From positions 93,761,239 to 93,825,238 of the forward strand of contig NC_134705.1 of NCBI RefSeq assembly GCF_043290135.1: DNA of 64,000 nucleotides, in the 5' to 3' direction. Both the position numbers and the translations under genes were made by a program. This document shows, one piece after another, positions 43,075 to 54,607 of this stretch. Under the pieces are notes generated by a model, which had not been told where the DNA came from, searched no databases, and worked only from the letters and a program-made list of their open reading frames with translations. Every line of letters starts with the position of its first letter. Within the stretch, counting starts at the first letter, position 1. This DNA is from Rhipicephalus microplus. Its lineage: Eukaryota > Arthropoda > Arachnida > Ixodida > Ixodidae.

Positions 43075-44682
43075 ATGGAGGAGGACACTACTCTTTGCGA
43101 CAACACGGACAACGACGCGGGAGGTTGTTGGAAGACGGTCCAACACAGGCGACGCGCCCGCCATATGCACGCCGAGGCGCAACCCCCCGAAGATACATCG
43201 GGCATTCCTTATGCCCCTCAGCAAACCACACGCAAGCGGAGCCAGAATCAGAATCCGCCTGCGCTTCCTTTACACGATGAAAAGATAATTCTGCGATCCC
43301 ACGGCGGACTTTGCCTCGATAGTTGGACGCGCCCAGAACTCGCCAACGCTTTATGGAGCGCGGCAGGCTTGAGCACCGAAGATCGTCAGAACATCATATT
43401 CCGCCTGCGGCCCCAGCAGAACTTGGCAGTCATAAGCACACCCAAGTCACATGTTCCCGACGCATTATACAAGGTGCGGGAACTAAGGCTTGGTCAGTGA
43501 GTGTATCCTATCACAACGTATTTTGCTGCCTCAGACAACTCATGCAAGGGCATTGTTCCCGGTCTTGTACCCGGCACGCCGTCGTCCACGCTAGTGGACG
43601 AGCTTTTGACACCTGGAACCCAGATTCTTCAAGCACGAATGATGGGGCAGACCAATGTTGCGTTAGTCACCTTTGAAGGATTGAAAGTGCCTCGCTATGT
43701 GCGATTCTACGGCGCCGAACTCCGCTGCTACCCTCATCGCCCTCGCCAACTGGTTTGCAAGATATGTCACCGGCTCGGTCATTGGGCTGACCACTGTCCC
43801 ACGCCACACGTGCTTATTTGTGCAACATGCGGGACTGACAACCCAGCCCCGTCGCATCCGTGCACCCCCCACTGCAGGTCCTGCGACGGAAGCCATCCTA
43901 CATCCGACCCAAACTGCCCACGGCGCGCTCGCCAGACACCGAACAAGGCGTGGGTGCGCAAAGCTCTGAAGAAAGAACAGCGTGAACTGCAGCCCCCCAG
44001 CACATCTACTGCTTCCAAAGATATGGCAACGACTGGACACTCACAAGTCTCGACTCAGGGGACACTGCGAGCGCGTTCGAAGTCTCGCTCGAGATCCCGT
44101 CGCAAATCACAGACCCGTTCCAAGTCTCGGTCCAGATCCCGCGGAGCATCAATGCGGCCGCCCGAGAAACGCCCTCCTGACCGAACTGCACCACCCTCAC
44201 AACCCTACAAGAAGGCCCTGCTTACCAACGCCTCTGCCAAGGTGGCCCAGGCCCCCACGGAGACGCAGAGAATCTCGGCGCAAAAAACATCCACACAGGC
44301 ACCTCGGGAGGTAAGTCGAGCGGCGGACCTCCCACAGCTCGTTATAGCCCATACTTCACTTTCTACTCCATCCCCTTTCACTACCTCATCCTCTGCTCCC
44401 GATCCCCTGGTAGAAATTGCCCGTTTACGCCGTGACATGGAGGCACGCTGTGAGCACTTGCAAAAACAAATGGACGCGCTGGTGGCAGACATGGGTACAA
44501 GTATGCAGGCGGCCCTCGACCGAATCGAACGGCAGATGGAAGAACTTCGTATAGGAATTACGGAGCAAGTGAAATTATGTATAGAACGTACTCTCGCGCG
44601 AGATAATAACATACAAACTCCTGAACCTAGCAGTTACAGCGCCAGCCTGCCACCCGACCACATCTCTCGGCCGCAACATTGA
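43075..44682 (+). pseudogene. LINE B ORF1 (one nonsense codon)
   Basis: The open frame extends upstream into flanking DNA (to 42910). The first ATG inside the element is at 43075 (MEEDTTLCDNTDN), the likely start. TGA at 43498-43500 is the only break; the frame continues directly (VYPITTYFAASDNSCKGIVP). The C-terminal half has CKICHRLGHWADHCP, CATCGTDNPAPSHPC and CRSCDGSHPTSDPNC zinc-knuckle-like modules, then an Arg/Ser-rich basic stretch (RSRSKSRSRSRRKSQTRSKS) and a coiled-coil-like C terminus (MEARCEHLQKQMDALVADMG). It binds LINE RNA in related elements. ORF2 starts about 65 nt downstream. Confidence 0.82.
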
Positions 44683-44749
44683 AACGTGGGTAACTCTAAC
44701 GGGGGTAACCGACGCGCGCATCCCTATACACGCCCCTCTGCTTCCTCTC

Positions 44750-47700
44750 GTGATGATGATGGCGCCGCGTGACCCGCCACAGCTAGTGGTGTGGCAGTGG
44801 AATTGTAGGGGATTCCGTCAAAAACGAGGTTCCTTGCAACAGTACGTTGCCACATCCACAAACCCTACGGATGTCATCCTCTTACAGGAACCCAATTGCA
44901 CCCCTTCATTATCCGGTTACAGCCCGCTCTCGGGTGTCTCACCTCTTGTGGGAGCCCTAGTCTCGAAACGCGTTACATGTCGCATGCATACGACGAGTAC
45001 CGACATTCCTCATCAAATATTGAAAGTTAGTACGCAAGAAAAACGCGGCGACAGTTTGTTTATTCTCAACGTATACAGTTCCCCTCGTTCGCGCACACAC
45101 TGTTTTTACCGTCTGTTAAAAGAATTTGGCAGTCTTGGACGGGTTTGTGTGGTATGTGGGGACTTCAACGCTCCACATGTCGCATGGGGTTACGTTAAAT
45201 CGCAAGCTAAGGGAACCCGCTTATGGAATTCCATCTGTAACATGCGATACACACTGCTCACCGACCCAGAGCACGCCACTCGTATAGGCAATAGTGTTTC
45301 TCGCGACACCTGTCCTGACCTTACCTTTGTCCGCAATACTGGCCCAGTCGTAGCGCACGGGCCTTTAGAAGAGCACCTTGGCAGTGACCACTATATTGTC
45401 GCAACCATCCTGTCGTTACGAGGCGCTCGCAGGCCAGAGCGAAATGTGCGCATTACAGATTGGACAAAATTCAGGGAACGCCGCCAAGACCCGCCTGAGG
45501 GCCAGGGCTACGAACGATAGCTTGAGTCTCTCGCTGACGATCTTGAGGCCACCACGCGTACAGTACGTACCACAACTGAGACACCAGACATAGACCCGCA
45601 TTTACTTCATCTTTGGAACGCCCGGAGAGGGTTGACGCGGCGATGGAAGCGACAACGCCTCAACAGAAAACTTCGGAAACGTATAGAAGAAATTACACGG
45701 GAATCCGAGGAGTACGCAGCGTCCCTCACTAGTAATAACTGGCGACAATTTTGCAACCGCCTCTCAGGCACATTAAGCACAGCTAAAACGTGGTCGATTC
45801 TACGTTCGCTCACAGACCCCAACACATCAAAGAGAAAAACATTTCAGCAGCTGCACATCTTAATACACGAGTACCGGGATGATCCTGACTTGCTCCTCAC
45901 GGAACTAGAACATCAATTCAATCCCATAGGCCCGCCACCACAATACCCTGATTACCCGTATGTGGGTGAGGATAATGGATTTCTGGATGCCGACATAACC
46001 CCGGACGAGGTGCGGGTGGTCCTACAAGACCTACGACGAAACACGGCTCCAGGAGCGGACCAAATCCGATTTTCCACCCTTCGTAACTTGAGTGACGCGG
46101 ATATCAACCACATTACCCATATCTTTAATGAATACTGGCGCGAAGGCACACTTCCCCAAGCGTGGCGACATGCTGACATTACACTTATTCCCAAACCGGG
46201 TAAACCTATAAAAGTTGAAAATCTACGGCCCATCTCTCTAACACCATGCATTGGTAAGCTAATGGAGCACGTACTCTTGCGGCGCCTGCAACCTTTCCTG
46301 GAAGAACACTCTTTCTTTGCTAACACACAATTCGGATATCGAGCTCATCTGTCTGCCCAAGATGTCCTTTTACAATTACGGGAGGAAGTCTTAGGACCAC
46401 CGTCGCGCGCCCAAACGAGAGCACTTGTCGCCTTAGATCTCAAAGGGGCGTTCGATAATGTTGCACATGAACTTATCCTTCGCAATGTTGCAGAGTCGCA
46501 TTGTGGGGCTCGTATGTACAACTATATCGGCGCATTTCTTCGCGATCGCACAGCTACCATCGGAATCGGGCCGCATCGATCAGGTACAACCCGCCTTGTA
46601 GGGCGTGGGACACCACAAGGCTCTGTTCCTTCCCCCACCCTATTCAATATCGCGCTTGCAGGGCTCCCCCGGCTTCTCGATCTGATCCCCGATGTCGCTC
46701 ACGCTATTTATGCGGACGACATCACTATCTGGTGTACACGCGGTTGCCACGGTGCTATCCAAGAGCGACTGCAGAGGGGCTGCGGAAACGAATGATTATG
46801 AGCTCCGACTTTTGCGGAGCACAATTTAAGCCACCTTTTCTCGCATAATCAGAGACAGTGTCGACTGCAGCAAGCAGTCGACACTGTCTCTGAGTATGCG
46901 AGAAAAGGTGGCTTAAATTGTGCTCCGCAAAAGTCGGAGCTCATAATCATTCGTTTCCGCAGCCCCTCACCTATGCCGTCCATCACTGTACACGTGGATG
47001 GTATACCCATACCACAGGTCAGCCATGCTCGCATCCTCGGCCTACACGTCCAGGCGGATGGCAGGTCTAACTATACTGTTTCCCTTCTATCCCGACAAAC
47101 TGAGCAAATTCTGGCCATGATCAGGCGGGTCTCTAACAGGCGCTCGGGTCTTCGAGAAGAGGACCTGCTGCGCTTGGTGGAGGCATGCATCATCAGCCGT
47201 CTTACATACCATCTTCCCTTTCAGCGGTTGACCCAAGCGCAACAACTTCGCGTTGATGCCCTCATTCGTAAAGCGACGAAGCTAGCCCATGGCCTACCGC
47301 ACTATACGTCCACATACCGTCTCCTTAATTTAGGAACGCATAACACACTAGGAGAACTACTAGAGGCGCATTGGGTCAGTCACTGCCAGCGCCTCTTGCT
47401 CTCACGTACTGGCCGCTATCTCCTTGCACAGTTAGGGTACTCTGTCTCACCACTTGAACCTGAAGCCCGCCCAACGACCTTATCACCCGCCCTACTTAAG
47501 GTACTGAATATTCATCCCTTGCCGCGTAATATGCACCCAGTGCATGACAAAGGACGGCGTAAAGCTCGTGTGTGATACCTTAACCGCATGCTCGAAAACA
47601 TCCCAGAATCCCAGGCTCTATACACAGACATGGCGCGGACTCAAGAGGGCTATACATCCGTAGTGTTCGATGACACTGAATCCCTGAAGGACTCTGCTGC

Positions 47701-48417
47701 AATGCGCGCACTAATGTCACGTACGGAGAAATTCTCGGCGTTGCTCTCGCCATACGACACGCCGTTCGTGTCCCAGGGGAAGTGTATATACTGACGGACT
47801 CGCAACAGGCATGCCGGGAGTTCCTATCAGGACATGGCATTCCGAGAGCGGCACAACAAATTCTCAAACAGATCCCGAAAAATGATTCAGTCACACCTTC
47901 CCGCATCCACTTAATGTGGACCCCTAGTCATGCCTCGCTGCCGGGCAATGAACGCGCACATGCAGTAGCCCGCGATATTTCCCTCCGGGCGGCCCGGCGT
48001 GGTGAAATGACCAGTTCAGGGTGGGGGGATCCCTTGCTGCGTTACGGAGAGATTCTCCGTCATTATAGAAGCGTTCGCTGCACTCACCGTGCGCCACCAC
48101 CATCCTTCTCGAGAAAGGAAGCAGTGGCACTACGCCAGTTGCAAACCGACACTTTTCCTAATCTTGTCTCCCTGAACAAATTCTGGCCATACTGTTATGC
48201 CGGCAATTGTCCGGGCTGTGGCGGGTCACCCTCCATCTTCCACGTCACTATCGAGTGCACGGCAAACCTTTTCCCTCCATTACCACCCCTCCTCCGCCCG
48301 CTGCGCAAAAAAGAGCTGTGGGACGACGCCCTCCGCGACGGACCTCCCGAGGTTCTGCGAGCCATCATACAACGGGCTCAACACGTCGCCGGAGTCGTCC
48401 TAGGGACCCCGGACTAG
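44750..48417 (+). pseudogene. LINE B ORF2: endonuclease, RT, RNase H, Cys finger
   Basis: From MMMAPRDPPQ the endonuclease shows VWQWNCRGF, LLQEPN, VCGDFNAPHVAWGY and LGSDHYIV. TAG (45518) interrupts the linker in frame. RT shows APGADQIRF, LIPKPGKPIKVENLRPISL, LDLKGAFDNV, GTPQGSVPSPTLF and AIYADDITIW (near 46708-46735). A 96-nt inverted insertion at about 46775-46870 brings a TGA (46793) but keeps the frame downstream. TGA at 47573 and a frameshift near 47700 follow. RNase H has GEILGVALA, YILTDSQQACREF and MWTPSHASLPGNERA. The finger is CPGCGGSPSIFHVTIEC. All catalytic residues I can locate are kept. Confidence 0.85.
46774..46968. repeat. Near-perfect 95-bp-arm hairpin inside LINE B ORF2
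   Basis: Arms 46774-46868 and 46874-46968 with a 5-nt loop (AGCAA) and, by my reading, one mismatch (A/C near 46846/46896). The right arm is the genuine coding strand just after the YADD region. The left arm is its inverted copy, inserted after CTGCAG (46769-46774), which recurs at 46865-46870. The distance of 96 nt is a multiple of three. Confidence 0.9.
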
Positions 48418-48472
48418 GGGTCCCTCCCATGCTTTTTGTTCTACCTACATAATAAAGATGTTTGTCTCTCTC

Positions 48473-48487
48473 TCTCACCTTGAAGGG
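48473..48487 (+). repeat. Right target-site duplication of LINE B
   Basis: TCTCACCTTGAAGGG, identical to 42954-42968. The left copy is partly masked by the (TC)n tail, so 1-2 bp could belong to the tail. Confidence 0.85.
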
Positions 48488-49379
48488 TGACCGCAAAAGT
48501 GTACACACTGGCAACACTGGTGTACACGCCGGCAGCTGCCGTAAAGCAAGCCGTGAGCAAAAGGAGCAAGCTTTTAAAGGATACAATACCACACTCCATG
48601 TATACATGAATAAATAGTTTATTTGTCATAATTTATCTCGAGAGCACTCGCGGAGGATGGATTTGAGAGAGAGAGACGTGGGAGAGACAGGTGTGGCAAA
48701 ACAAACTCAATTTATGACACTCAAGAACTCAAATACAATATCTCAATAACCAATAACTCAATCATCCGCAATAACAATCCGTGTACATGGGCAAACCCAA
48801 ATTGGCTTTAGCTCAGTTCTAATTTAGCGCTAACCCGAGCCGCTCGTCTTATAAGCTAATATGGCGTCAACAGTGGAACATTCTTACAGCTTGTCACGTT
48901 GCGACTCATTACCCCTTGCTGTGTCGACGTTTTGTCGAGTCTTCCGTCGTTAACGGGCTGCTCTACTTCTTTACTGTCACCGTTGGTTGCTCTCGGCACA
49001 CGAACCGGTGTTCCTTATTGCCGGTGTACCGGTCTTCATCTCAATTTTCGGCCTCGCTAGGCCGCGCTCGCCAAGGACTCCTCCGCTGTCGCGTCCACTC
49101 GGCTGACTGGTGTGGGCTGCTCCCTTCCTAATGAAATGTGGGGAAGCTGCAAGTCCACCAGGAACTGCTGGGCAGGATGCGGCAAGTCTGGACAGCCTCA
49201 CTCTGGACCATTCCCGAGGTCGACGGCCACTTCATTCCGGGTTCTTCGCGCCTACATCCTTTAGAACCAGACGGCCATGCTGCTCCCATCGCCATAGCGA
49301 CGCGAGTTTCCCACTTCTTCGCAGCTCGGTGTCCCAACACACAGTGCCAACTCATCCTCTCGGATTTTAGATGCGGAGC
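48488..49379. other. No recognisable gene
   Basis: GTGACCGCAAAAGTGTACAC after the LINE continues the flank that begins GACGTGTCATCTAGG at 42916. A related sequence is at 41948-42000, so the LINE hit a dispersed repeat. GAGAGAGAGA at 48669 starts an A/C-rich stretch. Open frames at 48916-49401 lack domains. It may be the body of an unrecognised element whose promoter-like end follows. Confidence 0.3.
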
Positions 49380-49764
49380 ATCTTATACTCGCGCCTTGTA
49401 GTGCGCCGTCCGCGCCGTCCGCACCGCTTCTCAAACATTCGACAGCTGACGCGCGCGCATGCGCCGTCGCGCCGTCGCCCACTCTTCCACCATCTGTGCA
49501 TCCCTTCCTCCTCTACACACCGCGCGCGCTTCACTCCTCCACCATCTGTGCACCCTTCCTCCTCTACACACCGCGTTCGACATCTACAATTCTCCTGATT
49601 CTCCAGTGGACGCGCATGTGGCGTCGCGCTTCGAGAACATTCAACAGCTGACAGTGCATGCGCCGTCGTGCTGTATATATACTCAAGGTCGGCGCTCGCT
49701 CGCTCAGTTGCCGCTCGTCGGTTGGTTTGTACGGCGCGTCGACGTCCAAGGTCGCGGTGAAATG
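49380..49764 (+). promoter_or_regulatory. Arthropod-type core promoter: TATA box and initiator
   Basis: GTATATATAC at 49673-49682 and the initiator-like CTCAGTTG (A at 49706) are 32 nt apart, the usual TATA-to-start distance. Upstream lie two copies of an ACATTCRACAGCTGAC...GCATGCGCCGTCG block (49435 and 49637) and a 52-bp tandem duplication (49480-49531, 49532-49583). An ATG follows at 49762 with an AAATGA context. I recall similar sequence as repetitive in Rhipicephalus, so this may be a TE promoter rather than a host one. Confidence 0.5.
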
Positions 49765-49902
49765 AATTCCAACGAATCCACAAACACAATGATCGACGTC
49801 CCTTCGACCAGCGCCGCCCTTTCGCATACGTGTGTACGTGTTCACTCATTTAACACCCCCTCCTACAACCACGTTAACCAATTTAGCCATCGACCCAAGT
49901 AA
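49762..49902 (+). CDS. Possible first coding exon, 46 codons
   Basis: From ATG 49762 the frame reads MNSNESTNTMIDVPSTSAAL, then a His/Asn-rich tail to a TAA that is part of a splice-donor consensus (CCCAA|GTAAGT, GT at 49899). As an exon it would splice from there. As an unspliced frame it ends there. The peptide has no recognised domain. It is the first ATG after the predicted start site. A transcript would decide. Confidence 0.3.
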   Translation: MNSNESTNTMIDVPSTSAALSHTCVRVHSFNTPSYNHVNQFSHRPK

Positions 49903-49995
49903 GTCGCAATTTAACACCCCATTTTACAACCACGTTAACCAATTTAGCCATCGACCCAAGTAAGTCGCACTTTAACACCCCGTTAACCAATTATA
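49849..49995 (+). repeat. 61-bp tandem repeat carrying duplicated GTAAGT donors
   Basis: Units 49849-49909, 49910-49970 and a partial third from 49971. Each full unit contains ACGTTAACCAATTTAGCCAT and CGACCCAAGTAAGTCGC, so two identical donors (GT at 49899 and 49960) lie 61 nt apart. Confidence 0.85.
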
Positions 49996-50748
49996 TGGTC
50001 CGCATCCTCCTCAGTGTTCCCCCGAGGGAAGCTGCGGGCAATTTTTTTTATTCTCGGCTCGGGTCGCGTGCCACGAGCCTTTCTCCGACCCATCTCCGGC
50101 ACCTACGTGGCTGTTGTGCGTGCTCTCGGTTGACTTCTTTCTCCTAGTGCACCATCGCCACGCTTCCACGTTCAGCACGTGCCTCGTGCCTCTCCTTTAC
50201 TCGTGACATCATTGTATACACTGTGGGCCTGCGCAAAATTATACCAGAGCCGAAGGATTCTTTGCATCCAGAGTTTCTGTCGCCGTGACGTGACCCAGTC
50301 CTCCCCAGAGCCTCCGAGTTTGTCATCCGAATCGAAGTGCTTCTCTTCCAGATGTTTTTCTGGCTACCACACACATTGAAGTCGCAGGTTGACTTGTGCG
50401 GGCTGTGGAGCAGATTTTCAATCTGCTGGCCCGCGTACTTGGCAAGTTCACGTGTGTAGCGCAAGATATTTGTATACGCGGCGCACTACACCACCTGCGA
50501 ACAGTCCTGGTCTTTTGTTCTTGACGGGCCTGAATAGGCTTCGGGCTGTTTCACAGTACTCATCACAGTTTATGGTCCTTCTGTGGTTCAGAAATGCAAA
50601 AAGTAGCAGATCTTGGACGTTAAAAAAGATGGGGAGCAAGACCTTGCATGCTGATGTCACGGCTTGGCATTTTTAACAACTAGGCTGTTTAGTAATTCAT
50701 TTCTTTTTCACGCCGCACGAAAACGTTACGCACCATATATCCGAAGGG
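49996..50748. other. No recognisable gene
   Basis: Likely intron or intergenic sequence downstream of the donor. A small hairpin GCAGATTTTCAATCTGC is near 50409. Frames are short and lack domains. Confidence 0.3.
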
Positions 50749-50901
50749 AATCCTGGTGGGATGCTGTGCTCAGATTTGGGTGCACGTTAAAGAACCCCAG
50801 GTGGTCGAAATTTCCGGAGCCCTCCACTACGGCGTCTCTCATAATCATATAGTGGTTTTGGGACGTTAAACCCCACAAATCAATCAATCCTGGTGGGATG
50901 C
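50749..50901 (+). mobile_element. 5'-truncated tick SINE with 16-bp target duplication
   Basis: The SINE body is 50765-50885: TGTGCTCAGATTTGGGTGCA, AAAGAACCCCAGGTGGTCG, CACTACGGCGTCTCTCATAA, GGTTTTGGGACGTTAAACCC and a CAATCAATC tail. It is flanked by AATCCTGGTGGGATGC at 50749-50764 and 50886-50901. It lacks the tRNA-like head with A and B boxes, so it was 5'-truncated on insertion and cannot be transcribed by polymerase III. It is the same family as 24733-24972 but much less diverged from the consensus that I recall. Confidence 0.88.
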
Positions 50902-52357
50902 GAAACAGCAGTGATGCGCACGGCATTGACCCCGCTTAAAAGGGCGTCGGCGCGGGTGCTGGATGAATAGTTTGAAGAGAAACTCGATATAGGGTTTGCT
51001 GGAGTAAACGTTTGTTGGAAACGCAAAGACAAGGAAGGCGGGTTGGGTTTCGTGTAGGTTTCATCGCAGACAAATGAGCCTAGAGAGTCATTGGGGGCCC
51101 AAGACACTGGGTCCTCCAGCTTCGTTGCGTAGGTTGCTCTTGATTTCGCAAGATTGTAATAGTTTGAGAACTGTGTCAAACGCAGGCTGCATAGGGTCAA
51201 ACGCATGCGTTGCACCCCGTGGCCAAAATCAAAATTATGCGAGACGCGGGCCATATATACGGCACCATGGCTCGCGCTGCGTCTGCTTGTCTCGCTGGCG
51301 ATCCAAGACGCCTTGGTGCCCCACCCTTTAGCACTGTGGAGAATATAGAGCCCCTAAGCCAATAGAAAGGGTGATTAGCCTCTCCAAAAGTAATAATTCG
51401 TGCCATGCCCTCTGCTCACCGTCTTCAGGGCATCTGCTCGCCGAATTGTCTATACATGCTTATTGCAGATAAGGCTGGTTTAATACCTTAAAAATACAGC
51501 AAAACTGTGAAACTAAGTCATGCCAGGAACTTGAAGCATGGATTTGTTGCTCTGCATGCTGAAGATCGGTAGGGGCTCTTGCCGGCGGATAACTTTATTT
51601 TGTGCCCGTTTCTCTCCGATGCTTATCGTGGCTCTCGTATAGTTGCTTTTCCGTCAACGTGTTTCGTCGCGTCTCCCACTAAAATGCTTCTTTTCTCTCT
51701 TTGTTGTTTCCATCGAAGGAGGATCCGACGCCCACGAAACGCTGTGCCATGTTGAATGCCCGATGTTTGAAGATGCAGCGTTCTTGGTCTGGCGACGCAG
51801 CCCAAGCCCTGCCTCGGCGCGTCTTTGCACGTACTGCTAAGGAAGCAGCATATCTCGCTAATAACCACAGAACGTACCTGAAGTTTTATCCTCGGAGTAA
51901 GATGAAACAAATAGGTGGTGGATTGCACCGCTCATTTGTTGCTGTCAGCGCAGTGGGAGTGTAGCAAGAGCAAGTTCGGATCGAAGCGAGCGGTCGCTTC
52001 TGCATGGATGCTGTCATGTTGATTTGCGAACGCAGTTACCGGGGGTAAGAAAGCAAAATAATTTCATGCGTACGAACTAAATGCGAACAATAAACGTTTC
52101 ACATAATGATGTAGCGTAATACACATCAAACAAACGCCAATTTTAGTCAACCCGGTCAAATCTAATCTAGGACTATGTTTTTCTGCGCAGTTGTGTGGTT
52201 TTCTTGCAACCCGTAGCTTTGATAGTGCTGAACCAAAAGGTTTTGGGCCTTGGGTCCTCACGAACACAAGAGCCTAAGATTGGCTTGGGTTCTGCGCACG
52301 CACTCTGGTGCGTCGCAAGCTTCTTGAGTCCTCAAGCTCCTTGAGGCCCCAATTCTC
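50902..52357. other. No recognisable gene
   Basis: A 124-codon minus frame (51254-50880) spans the SINE junction and lacks a recognised domain. A plus frame near 51701-51964 is Arg/Lys-rich without a known domain. 52300-52345 has CTTGAG repeats. Nothing supportable. Confidence 0.3.
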
Positions 52358-52511
52358 AAGAGAGAGAGAGAGAGATAAATAGAGAAGAAAGTCAGGGAGG
52401 TTAACCAAGCACGGCTCGGTTGGCTACGCTATACTTGGGTTGGGGGAAAGGGAGAATAATGAAAGGAAAGAAGAAGAAAAGAAGAGGAGTAAAAAAGGGA
52501 AGTATGAATAG

Positions 52512-54607
52512 TCAGCTGGAGACTACACAGCATGGTCTCACACTGTTCTTTAACAAGCAGTCGTGAAGTCTAGCGGTCCTTAAGAAGTAAAAGAGGGTTT
52601 TCGTGGCTTTGCGCGTACGGGAAACCATCGGCCTAGGTCTGAGGACCTTCTCTTCTGTAAGCGGCCGTGAATCCAGCTCACAGAGCTTGGCTTCCATAAT
52701 ACGTCGTTCAGACTGGTAGGCTGGGCAATGGTATAGAATGTGCTCAAGGGTTTCCTCGCAGGCGCAGATGTTGCATGCCGAAGTGCTCGCCATTCCGAGA
52801 AGAAGAGATTACGCATTCGTAAATGCCACGCCCAACCTCACGCGAAACAGTAAAATTTCAGCGCATCGTGGGAGCCCGGTTGCCAAACGAAGTTGCAAGT
52901 TTGGGTCGATCGAATACAGGTGCGTGTTAGAGAAACCCGGCGTATTCTATTGTGGGAGAGTTATACGGTGAACAAGTGATTGTACTCGCCTTGCAGCGTC
53001 CGTTCTCAAGAGTGGTATGGGCGTACGCAGGTCTTGGTCATGAGCTGATCGAGCAGTTTCATCCACGCGGTCATTGCTTACGATTCTGCGATGACTCGAC
53101 AACCACTGAAATACAATATCGTGACCTTCTTTGAACGCTTCGTGAGAGTCGTGCCATATCTGATATACTGATTGTTCGTGTAACCTGTGCTGCATAACAA
53201 ACCGTAGTGTCTGTAAGGCTGACCTCGAGTCGCAAAAGATGACCCATTGGTGAGGTTACTGCCGAAGAATGTACTTTACTACACTTTGAAGCGCTGCGAG
53301 CTCTGCTGTTGTCGATGTTGTGGTGAGATAAAACTTGCATTCAGGCAACACATTATCAGATGGAACAACCACTGCTCCTGTAGCGCTGTTGGAATTAGTG
53401 GAGCCATCGGTGTAAACATGCACGCGGTCGAAGTACATTTCATCTAACAGACGCAAAGTCGATTGCTTCAGGACTAGCGCTGACATGTGTGCCTTTTGAA
53501 CGATTCCGGGAACTGATCAGCGCTCTTCAAGTTGACGTAGACTCCATAACACAGCTGCTGGATTCATCGCAAGTTTGAAGCCAGGCGTTAAAATGTCCTG
53601 ATGGTTTGTCACAATACCGCAGAACGAAGAATGATGCCTCCGCGCTGTCAAACACGCTAAATGATGTGACGGTAGCCCTGATAAATGCCGAATGTGCGCT
53701 TTCAGCGTCTCCACAATTATGTGCATTGTGACCGGATGTTCTTGTGCGCTAACAATAGTTGTCACTGTCGATGAGCATCTTGGAAGGCCAAGACATGTCC
53801 GAAGTGCTTGGGCTTGCACGCTCTGTAGTGCACGGATGTTAGTCTTGCACGTGTTGGACAGGACGAGAATGCTTTACGGGAGAATTCCGAGAAATGGGGC
53901 TGTACAAAGCTGCAACATGAAGTGCACGAATGGGCCCTATGATTTTGTGGCGACGAATTTGAATACATTCTCAATGCCAATGAACGTTTTTCTAAGGTAT
54001 GCGACATGCGTGCTCCAGGTTAGGTCATGATCTACGATGACACCTAAAAATATAAGACTCTTCTTATAATAAATTGATCTACCGTCGATGCACAATAGGT
54101 AGAAAGTCATCGGTTTGCGTGTAAACGCCACCGCTTCGCGTTTTCTGTGGTGATAGTCAAACCTTGCTGGCGAAGGTATGCCGATAGCATTGCTGTCGCT
54201 TTCTGTATCCTTACGCGCACTAGAGGCCGCGTCAAGCCAGACGCCCAAATGCAGATTTCATCAGCGTAGAGAGATATATAAGCCATCTGTGGCAGCATTT
54301 CAGTGAGCCCCACCAGAATCAGGTTGAAAAGAGTCTGACTCAAAACGCCGCCTTGTGCCCCCCCCCCCGACTTGTGAAATGCTTATTCGTAGGCCCACTT
54401 CAGTTAGAACGAACATGGATCTGTTTGTGAGGTAGCTTCTTACCGATCGAATAACACGACCTCCAAGTTTAGCTGCTTCAACAGAATTGAAAACAGCCTC
54501 ATGGGTCACGGTGTCATAGGCACCTTTCACGTCTAAGAACAGAGCTACAGACAGCCGCTTTTTAGCTTTGTGTTGCTGAACAGAGGTCACTAAATCAATG
54601 ACGCTAT
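52512..54607 (-). pseudogene. LINE C ORF2, second part: RT palm to C terminus
   Basis: Starting at the Gypsy junction the minus strand reads SVIDLVTSVQQ, LFLDVKGAYDTVTHEAVFNS (RT motif A), then a run of 11 C on the plus strand (around 54357) where a frameshift separates it from LSQTLFNLILVGL, ISLYADEICIWASG (catalytic Asp followed by Glu: ADE instead of ADD) and VDHDLTWSTHVAYLRKT. Next come RTCLGLPRC, RNase H (VHVYTDGSTNSNSATGAVVV, TTAELAALQS; 53486-53256) and the finger CNICACEETLEHILYHC (52512-52793). There are at least five frame changes. Confidence 0.78.

Larger units (their letters stand above)
42969..48472 (+). mobile_element. I-like LINE B, nearly full length, 15-bp TSD
   Basis: A 5.5-kb non-LTR element flanked by an exact 15-bp duplication. 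ORF1 (zinc knuckles), ORF2 (endonuclease, RT, RNase H, Cys finger), a short 3' UTR with AATAAAG (48451) and a (TCTC)n tail. Defects are few: four in-frame stops, one of them inside an inverted segment, and one frameshift. It is therefore the best preserved LINE in the window and may be the youngest. Confidence 0.88.

Noticed and set aside
46973..47575. Independent gene starting at ATG 46973
   Set aside because: It is the continuation, in the same frame, of LINE B ORF2 beyond the inverted segment.
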